Assembly: GCF_022539505.1 (NCBI RefSeq)
Contig: NC_061510.1
Span: 223,594,043 to 223,658,042, forward strand
Direction: 5' to 3'
Length of the DNA stretch: 64,000 nt
From: Lolium rigidum
Taxonomy: Eukaryota > Streptophyta > Magnoliopsida > Poales > Poaceae
A model generated the notes under the pieces. It searched no databases. It was not told the DNA's origin and worked only from the letters and a program-made list of their open reading frames with translations. The position numbers were made by a program, and so were the translations under genes. Every line of letters starts with the position of its first letter. Within the stretch, counting starts at the first letter, position 1. This document shows positions 56,520-64,000 of this stretch, piece by piece.

Positions 56520-57115
56520 CGGCCGGCGGCCCTCGGCGTACCACCGCCTCGCCCTCGGCGTATGGTACGCCGACGGGGACCCTCGGCATAGCTCCTCGGG
56601 CAAGGTCAGCCTCGGGACAGCCCAGCTGGCCGTCGGCGTAGAGGAGACCGTCGGCGTAGAAGGCGAAGGCCGAGGGCGACGACCACCCGTCGGCGTACTA
56701 GCCCTCGGCGTAGCAAGCTAACGGACGACGTCGACCTGACGGTCGTTACCGCTACGCCGAGGGTGCGGCCGTCGGCGTACGCTGCCACGCGGCGGGCTCG
56801 GCGAGCCGTGGCGCGCGCTACGCCGAGAGTGAGGCCGTCGGCGTACGCTGCCACGCGGCAGGCCCTGGCGAGCGCTGGCGCACGCTACGCCGAGCGTGAG
56901 GCCGTCGGCGTACGCTGCCACGCGGCAGGCCCTGGCGAACGCTGGCGCACGCTACGCCGAGCGTGAGGCCGTCGGCGTACGCTGCCACGCGGCAGGCCCT
57001 GGCGAGCGCTGGCGCACGCTACCCCGAGGGGGAAGCCGTCGGCGTACATGAGACCATTTGGTCCATGTCGACGCTACCCCGAGGGGGAAGCCGTCGGCGT
57101 AGCTTGGACCATTTG
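56520..57115. repeat. CACTA subterminal repeats, with a 67-base tandem array
   Basis: The word cgtcggcgta or cctcggcgta, in either orientation, recurs about twenty times. Within it a 67-base unit (gaggccgtcggcgtacgctg ...) is tandemly repeated at 56763-56830 (diverged), 56831-56897, 56898-56964 and 56965-57031. Such repeats are binding sites for the TNPA-type protein in related elements. Confidence 0.85.
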
Positions 57116-57340
57116 GTCATTTTTTTTGGTTTTTTTGCTGTTTTCCAGATTTGGCAGATAATAAAAGCACATAAAATTCACATAAAATTCACAGGAACTT
57201 CGCATGAAGTGCAAATACACATAACATGAAGTGCATACATAGTGTCATAGTGGATACATAGTGCCATAATGTGCATACATGGTGGTGCCCTAGTGTGCAT
57301 ACATGGTGCCATAGTGTCGATAAGAGATACAATGCGACAA
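57116..57340. other. 3' flank of the TNPA-like gene
   Basis: Short irregular repeats of gtgcatacatggtgccatag occur at about 57212-57318. No coding signal. Confidence 0.4.
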
Positions 57341-59819
57341 CTAGAGGAGCTCGTCGCCGCTAGACACCGGCCCGGGCCGATTCCTTCCGGTAGAAGCTGC
57401 GGAAGAACCACCGGGAGAAGGACCGGGAGAAGTACCGGGAGAAGTACCGGGTGTAGCACCGGGAGAAGGACCACCATGATGAACCGGTGTGATCTCCCTC
57501 CCACCACCCTGGTTTCCGGAACATCCCGTTCCCTACACACATGTTCCCGAGATGTTAGCAATTTGCGAGGCAAAGGAAAGCCGTAGTATTCGGTTTGGCG
57601 AAGAACTTACCGTTGTTCTCCCATAGTACTCCGCAGCGAAATTTTCCTTCGATGGCATGTTTGGCGCCGGCCCCGGAAAGGGAGGCATCGGCCCTAAATC
57701 CGCTGTCCGTCCGAGCTTGATTGGCCACCATCGACGCCTGCAAGATAGTTTACATGTCGGTCTTTGAAGAAATGAAGCATCAAACTAGGGGAAAGTGGGA
57801 CTTGTCATCATTTGCGAAAACAAAGGTTGGAACTTACATGTATATATGCCATGTACTCCATGAAGTGCTGCTGGTGCTGGTTGAAGGCCACCCGATATTC
57901 TTGATGAGCGACCACGTAGGCCGCCTCGAAGTCGGGCTACAATTTCACAAATTCATGTCTCGTTAGCACTTAGCAATGTATGAACGAAAGTCGGAAAGAG
58001 GATGGAAATGAGGGAAACTTACGTCGTATGCGGGTTGTTGCCGAGCCCGGCGACGAGGCGGGAGAGGGGGCTGTCCTTGGTGAGTCCCGCCTTGAGACGC
58101 GTGAAGGTCGTGGTGAGGGTATGCTTGACGGCCTTGTTCAGCATGGCGAGACGGCCATGCGGCAACCCTCCGGACGACAGGACCAACGACTCCTCGTCGA
58201 CCTCCGCGCTCATGGGGTCATCCACCTCCGGGTGACGATGCCTCACCATCTCGCGAGTAGTTCTCGACGTCCTCGGCGTAGGTGCCGAAGTACTCGGGGA
58301 GCGAGGGCTGAGGCTGCGAGAGATCGGGCTTCTTAAGCCGCATCTTGTTGTATATCTCGAGGTCAGACATCTCCTCCTCGGGTCCTAACGCGGCCCTCTC
58401 GCATCGCGAAAGGAAATGTTGTGAGTACCAACTTTGAACCTGAAGGAAAATAAAATGTATACATACCGTCTTCCCCTTGTAGCGCTCGTAGCCGAGGTTT
58501 CCCCCACGGTGTGTGCCACCGTCGCCTCGGTTCTCCGCGTTCCGCCTCGCCACGGCTGCAAAGTCCTCGTCCATCTTGAGCCACCTCGTCCTAACCATCT
58601 CCTCCCATGCCTCGGCATGCGGCTCGGCCCAATCGGGGATAACCTGAAAATGCAATACTCAACTCAATCTAATGCAATCGCAACTTAGTAGCAATGTAGA
58701 ATCTCATTGACATTTTACTCACCGACATGTAGTCCTCCACCGTCATCTCGTACTCGGCCTTAGCATTCTTACCGACAATGTCCGGCTTATGGACCCTCTC
58801 GCCTCTCTCTGCCCAGAAGTGACCCGCGGACGTGATCCTTTGGTTGTACCACACCTGCGGTGTCAACCTCTCACAAGTCGCCCGCAAAGTCCTGTTCGCG
58901 GCCGCCTCCTCAACCTCGGGCGCCACACGATAAAAACACTTCAATCATGCAAAAAACAATTGTGAGATTCATGAGTTAGAACATTGGGGTCATCAAATAT
59001 GAACGAAGCTCGAGAAAATATGTCTTACCCAAAACTTTCTCATCACGGCCTCGGCAGCCGTCGGGAAGCCTACGCCGGGGGCACTCTCGTAGTCCGTCCA
59101 AGTAGTGGCTAGCTTCATCTCGCCAGACTGGGACAGTGCCGAGGGGATAGTACTTGCCCGGCCAGAACTTCCTAAGCAAAGCTCCAATCATGCTCGCTAG
59201 GCAGGCGCCCCTTGACCCCCGGAGGAAATATCCAATTGCTGCACATGAAAATCAAACATTAGCACATGAAAATCAAACATTAGCACATGAAAATCAAACA
59301 TTAGTACATGAAAATCGAAATTGCCAAATTAGTACACTTACTCAGGGCCACCAGGAATAATAAGGGTCTTCGCCTCATGGGTCTTAGGCTCCTTCCTCTC
59401 GTCGGGGACTCTCGCTTCCCCACGAATCTTCAGTGCCTTCGGCCGCCCATCCTCCTCCGGAGTCTCAAACCCGCGGCTAGAGTCCTCCTCGGCTCTAGAC
59501 TCCGTCTCCGCCTCCTCTCTAGACGTCCCCTCCAAAAGAACCCGGAAGCAACGTTGCTCGAAGCCGAGGGTGGTGGCTCAAAGTCCGGTCCTCCCCGACC
59601 ACCTCCACCTCCACCTCCACCTCCTCCCAAGCCACCTCCACCTCCACCACCTCGTCCCCGTCCTCGTCCTCGTCCTCGTCCTCCTCCTCCTACCGCAAAG
59701 TCCTCGTAACGCGGATTGCGACGCGGTTCCCTCTCACTCCTTCTAACATTGTTCTTGCGTTGTTGCATCTTCTTAAGCAAGCTCGACGAGTCCTCCTTGC
59801 CGCCGCTCATATTGTTCAA
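57341..59819 (-). pseudogene. TNPA-like CACTA protein (plant transposase family, Transposase_24-like)
   Basis: The TNPA-type protein binds subterminal repeats and pairs the element ends. The gene would start near 59819 (MNNMSGGKEDSSS). It has an Arg/Gly-rich N-terminus with long GRGRG and poly-Gly tracts (59580-59700). Then come family motifs in separate exons: WTDYESAPGVGFPTAAEAV (about 59045-59105), CFYRVAPEVEEAA and TPQVWYNQRI (58944-58840), and IPDWAEPHAEAWEEMV and EDFAAVARRNAENRG (58640-58530). The C-terminus (SPGTSPGTSPGPSPGG) ends at the stop 57341-57343. Exons are separated by AT-rich introns, one with four copies of gcacatgaaaatcaaacatt (59239-59320). I could not prove that all exons join in frame. 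Confidence 0.65.
59239..59320. repeat. Minisatellite of 21 bases, about four copies
   Basis: gcacatgaaaatcaaacatt plus one base, repeated head to tail in an intron of the TNPA-like gene. Confidence 0.8.
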
Positions 59820-59846
59820 TCACCCGCATTGAGAAAGAGAAAACAA

Positions 59847-60025
59847 TTAAGAAGCATGTTGAAAAATATATAAATAGTAAGCATAAAGACACTAAACAAT
59901 TAAGAAGCATGTTCAAGAATATATAAATACTAAGCATAAAGATACTAAACAATAAAGAAGCATGTTGAAAAAAATATAAATACTAAGCATAAAGATACTA
60001 AACAAATAAGAAGCATGTTGAAATA
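59847..60025. repeat. Intronic or intergenic repeat of about 55-60 bases, four copies
   Basis: Units contain aagaagcatgttgaaa and tactaagcataaagatacta. They lie between the start of the TNPA-like gene and the end of the TNPD-like gene. Confidence 0.75.
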
Positions 60026-60039
60026 TAAACACATAAAAG

Positions 60040-63000
60040 ACCCTCACCAGACCGTCATCAATCTCATCGTCAATCTCATTTTGTTTCTCCTTGCCACTAT
60101 CACTATCACTATCTTTTGAGTAGTAAGTTGGATTTTGATAGACGGGTGGAGGCTCATCATCGCTATCATCTTCCACTTGTAACTTCTCGAGCATATCTAT
60201 GTCCTTTAGATCCACCATCGACTCACCACGAGTTTCGCATCGTTCCCGAGGTCCTCTTCAAGAACACATTCTAACTCAAAGTGCCCGAAGTCCTCTTCCT
60301 CTTGATAGAAAATTCCCTCGTATGTTACGGGGTCAATGTTGTTGTAATCGTCCTCGGAGGGAATCGGTAGGTTACCATGTGGCGATACCTGGAACACGAC
60401 TTCCCAGCCGTTGAGGGCCGCTTTCTGGCATGGGTACGGCAAATAATAAACTTGCTTGGCTTGGTGAGCAACAATATAGACATCGGCTCCGGTATAGGTG
60501 GTGGAAGGCTTAACTTCAACTAACCCAATGGACTTGGTAATTCTCTCGTCCACCTCTTGGGTCGAACCAATGACACTTGAACACAACGAGATTGAGTTGT
60601 TTGTTTGTACGGTTGAAGGTCAGCTCGTATACATTCTCTAACCTCCCGTAGTAATCAAAGGTATCGGATCCTTTAGTGAAGACACCGGTATTTATCGTTT
60701 TTGGATTCGCCCGGCCCTTCCGGTGTGTCTCCGTATGGAATCGAAACCCATTCACGTCATACTTCTCATACTTCATGACGTCACGGTTACAACCTTGGGA
60801 AACACATCTCAACTCATCTCGTCATCTCAACGTTTGCATCAGCTCCCTACAATCACGGTTCAAATTTGTTGTGTGCATTAGTTACGTGGAATAACAGGGA
60901 CAAGTCACATATTGGTAGGTAAGAGGGACAGCTTAGACATTACTTTTTTCATGAACCAAGACACAAAGTTTATTTTTACTTCGGGAGCACCCTCTTTCAG
61001 TAGAGTCTCCAACTCCGCGCCCGTGGGATCGCGCGGAAGCCACCACTGTTCATCCGTGAATTCGCTGAAAGGATACAATAAGCATTAGACCGAGTTGAGT
61101 GTAGGTGATCGAAACTAGATACAATAAGCATTACACCATGTTACCTAATGAAATCGTGACCGCCATCGTCGTCGTCCCCCCCACCACTTCCTTCATGTTC
61201 ATAAGCACATAGAGCATTATGCAATCCTTCTCTTCCCTCTCCAATCTATATTTTTGTCCTTTACCAGCCTTGCCACCGGGACATTGGAATAGTTGAAGCT
61301 TGGGGTCATTCATGGGCACGTCGACATTGTAACGAGAGACCGGGTTATGCGGAGTGGGAGCTTCATCGGGATAGTACGTTGTTGCGGCATCTGCCATCTC
61401 CCGAAGGCACGTTGCCTCGGCTATGCATGCTTCAATCTTGGCTTTGTTTCCGGTTATCTTCCGAATATACTTGAACTCTCTCTCAATACAAAACTGCCAC
61501 CGAAGCCGCACCGGGCCACCCAATAGTGCCTCGTTTGCGAGGTGCACAATGAGATGTGCCATCGGAGTAAAGAAGCCTGGCGGAAAGATCATCTCCAAAT
61601 TGCATAACAACTCCGGCACTTGAACTTGCAGCCTTCTCAATAACCTTAGGACATATCTGCTTAGCACAGAGCGTGCGGAAGAAATGGCTCAACTCCGCGA
61701 GCACTCGCCATATTTTCTCGGGGAGATACCCTCGAAGCATCACCGGCATCAGCCGCTCAATCCATATATGATAGTCGTGACTCTTGAGCCCGGTGACTTT
61801 TCCCGTCGAAAGATTGACTCCCTTGCTCATATTCGAACAATAACCATCAGGGAACATCACAACGTATTTTAGCCACTTGAATGCCTCCTTCTTTTGGATG
61901 GAATCAAGGCGAGAAGTCGGCGTGCGGCTTGAACCAATTCTTTCGACGGCGCGTAGGACGTTGCATGTGTAATTTCTTCCTATCACGGAGCTTCTCAACA
62001 TCGACTCTAGCCTTGACATTATCCTTTGACTTCCGGGAATGTTTAGGCACGTGTGAAATAAGGACTCCGCGACATTCTTTACGGTGTGCATCACATCGAT
62101 GTTATGGGGCAGTTCGAGGTCCTTGTAATACTCGAGCTTCGTTAAGGCTGCCTCGTGAGTCCGGCTTGTGCGTTACACCATATCCCTCAAATTGATGGCC
62201 AGATTCCGATGCCGCCGGCACGAGAGCACGTAGCTCGGCATCAGCAGCTATACCATCGAACTTTGGCACCTCTCGTTACTTCATGCACAACTTTGCCTTT
62301 CTTGAAGTTCTTTTTGTCTTCTGCGAACGGATGCCTCCGTTTGAGGTACTGCCGATTCGTGTCAAACGCAACATACTTGCGACCCTTATTTAGCCAAAGG
62401 AACTCAAGTCGATGCTCGCACACTGGGCATGGCCATTTACCAGCTGTACACCATCCACATGTTAGGGCGTACCCGGGCATGTCATGCATGGTATACTGCA
62501 ACCAAACTTTCATGCAGAAGTTTGTCTTCGATGCTCGGTCGTACGTCAACGTCCCGTGGTGCCAAGAGTGGTTCAAATCTTCCACAATCGGCTGCATGTA
62601 GACACTCAAGTTCTTCCCCGGGTAATGGGGCCCTGGAATGATCAGCGACAGAAACATGGTCTTCCTCGTCATTAGGACTCCGGGAGGGAGATTGAGCGGA
62701 ATTACAAACACGGGCCAACAAGCCGTAATTGGAATTCGACATACCATATGGATTGAAGCCATCCGTAGCTATCGCAATTCGACATTCCGAGCATCTGCTG
62801 CCATATGGGGGTATTTTCTATCAAAGTTCTTCCATGCATTGCCATCAGATGGATGTCCCATCTTCGTCCGCCCCTGATTGTCCTTTATTCGAGTCCCCAT
62901 CTTGTGCCACGTCATCTGTTTGGCGGTCTCCTCGGTCAAGTAAAGCCGCTGGATTCTTTTTATGAATGGGAGATACCGAAGAATCGACTTTGCGATCTTT

Positions 63001-63786
63001 GACTGCCTCACCGACCATCCTTTCCCGTTACCTCTTCATACCTAGAGGCCTTACAAATGGGACAGATACTTGTCCTCCGCAAACTGTTTCCGAGAAGAGA
63101 ACACAGCCATTTTCACAACAGTCTATCCTTTGATAATCCATGTTGAGCGCCGACATGAGTTGCCTCGTCTCGTGCAGGCTTTTAGGCAGACAATGCCCTT
63201 TGGGCAACATGTTACCAGTTGTTTTCAGACTTGCTTCGAAGCCGTCACGGGTGGTGTTGTACCGGGTCTTGTCGGCTAGACATTGGGAGATGGCATCGAG
63301 CTGAGAAATCTCGGCGCCATCGTACAGAGGCGTCTTAGCAGCGGCTATCATATCATAGAAGGCCTTCGCGGCTGGCTCCGGTTCCTCCGGTTCCGGAGGT
63401 TCCTCCGGTTCCGGCGGTTCCTCCCGTGAAGGTGGCGACTGCGGCATGTGGGCATCGACAAGATCATCTAGAAAGTCTCTAACCCCATCGTACTCATTGC
63501 CATTGAGCCGCTGCCGCATCACCTCACCTCTGTCACGTTCGTGCTCATCAAAGTCGATCCGCGTGACGTAACGAGGCATATACCCATATTGCAGAAGGTG
63601 TTTAAACATGTCATCCTTTCCACGACGGTGATGCTTCAAGCAACGATTGCACGGGCAAAGTGGCTGAACCTTCTGTTTTGTACCACGCGCCAACTCCTTC
63701 ACTAAATGCGAAGTCTTCCTTATCCACTCATCTGTTTTATTAGTCGCACTAACACGGCCGGTGTACATCCATCCATTATCAGCCAT
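60040..63786 (-). pseudogene. TNPD/TNP2-like CACTA transposase, several frame breaks
   Basis: The main transposase that cuts CACTA ends. From 63786 it starts MADNGWMYTGRVSATNKTDEW and carries the transposase-associated domain with CPCNRCLKHHRR. The TNP2 core follows: VFVIPLNLPPGVLMTRKT (62762-62241 frame), SWHHGTLTYDRASKTNF and MHDMPGYALTCGWCTAGKWP. Next are MMHTVKNVAESLFHTCLNIP (62094-61483), a DUF4218 domain (LEMIFPPGFFTPMAHLIVHL, 61667-61131) and DUF4216 (VFTKGSDTFDYYGRLENVYE, 60812-60516). The last part (60586-60040) is acidic. Frames change near 63020, 62765, 62100-62240, 61600, 60550 and 60215. Some may be introns, but several fall inside conserved domains. It is a pseudogene or contains indel errors. 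Confidence 0.8.
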
Positions 63787-64000
63787 CCTCTCGCTCTATT
63801 GGAAGCCAAACGACAAGCATAGCATTTATATCAAATAGGAAAATGCATCATATTTTAATTTTTTTAACGAGGCAAAACGAATGCATCAACCTACATCTCT
63901 ACTAGGTGGGCTCCTAGCAGCCGCCGGATCCGTAGATTGAGTACGTTCTCCATGCTCTACCCCGGTCCGAGTCAAAATTTCGGCAGCACCTCCCCGCTGC
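63787..64000. other. 5' side of the TNPD-like gene
   Basis: AT-rich start, then a GC-richer edge. I see no further exon. The element continues beyond the window. Confidence 0.4.

Larger units (their letters stand above)
56492..64000 (-). mobile_element. Second CACTA transposon, extends past the right edge
   Basis: The terminus cactacaggaatccatcgag at 56492 is preceded by a candidate 3-base TSD tac. A subterminal repeat zone follows to about 57115, then a TNPA-like gene and a TNPD/TNP2-like gene, both on the minus strand and so reading toward this terminus. The other end is outside the window. Confidence 0.88.

Noticed and set aside
59338..59709. Proline-rich plus-strand frame
   Set aside because: It is the reverse reading of the Gly/Arg-rich N-terminus of the minus-strand TNPA-like gene.
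59239..60025. Regularly spaced repeats that could recall a CRISPR array
   Set aside because: Units are head-to-tail minisatellites without unique spacers, inside a plant transposon.
1..64000. tRNA, rRNA or organelle-derived genes
   Set aside because: I looked for tRNA arms and rRNA blocks and saw only primer-site matches to the 3' end of tRNA-Asp in the LTR elements.

Overview
The window is nuclear DNA of a grass. It has split genes with GT-AG introns, upstream TATA boxes and a GC-rich monocot-type coding exon. Roughly three quarters of it is nested transposons. The dominant family is an LTR retrotransposon whose LTRs begin with a hairpin-forming tgatacgtctccgacgtatc and whose PBS matches tRNA-Asp. 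From memory this is typical of wheat, barley, rye and related Pooideae (Athila-lineage families such as Sabrina or WHAM). The family name and the species are inferences that I could not check.

Layout, left to right. 0.7-2.7 kb: a decayed F-box/DUF295 gene on the minus strand. 2.9-16.9 kb: a plus-strand retroelement array (internal-LTR-internal-LTR) with a complete 6.7 kb sister element nested in it, flanked by the target-site duplication ttttg. 16.9-22.7 kb: a minus-strand relative that encodes a putative membrane protein. 22.7-27.9 kb: an unrelated gypsy-like gag-protease element without polymerase. 27.9-29.9 kb: another fragment of the dominant family, ending in a 100-base gap. 30.0-30.9 kb: a dead PIF/Harbinger transposase. 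31.9-33.1 kb: an apparently intact class III peroxidase gene. 34.06-40.72 kb: a complete LTR element with TSD tggac. 40.7-46 kb: mostly unassigned DNA, including a large inverted repeat. 46.0-47.8 kb: an apparently intact, divergent NAC transcription factor gene on the minus strand. 48.7-51.0 kb: the end of a CACTA transposon carrying a Ulp1-like protease gene, interrupted at 51.016 kb by another LTR element that runs into a second 100-base gap. 53.8-56.5 kb: mostly unassigned. 56.49 kb to the right edge: one end of a second CACTA transposon with a TNPA-like gene, a TNPD/TNP2-like gene and a strong subterminal repeat array.

Only the peroxidase and the NAC gene look like working host genes. 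They sit about 13 kb apart with no sign of joint function. The most interesting material is in the dominant retroelement family: closely related LTR and 3' modules carry three different ORF types in the same slot, and none carries a recognisable polymerase. A second notable point is technical. Repeat copies differ again and again by one base exactly at CTG/CAG sites, which looks like a sequencing artefact at methylated CHG sites and may explain some of the frameshifts.
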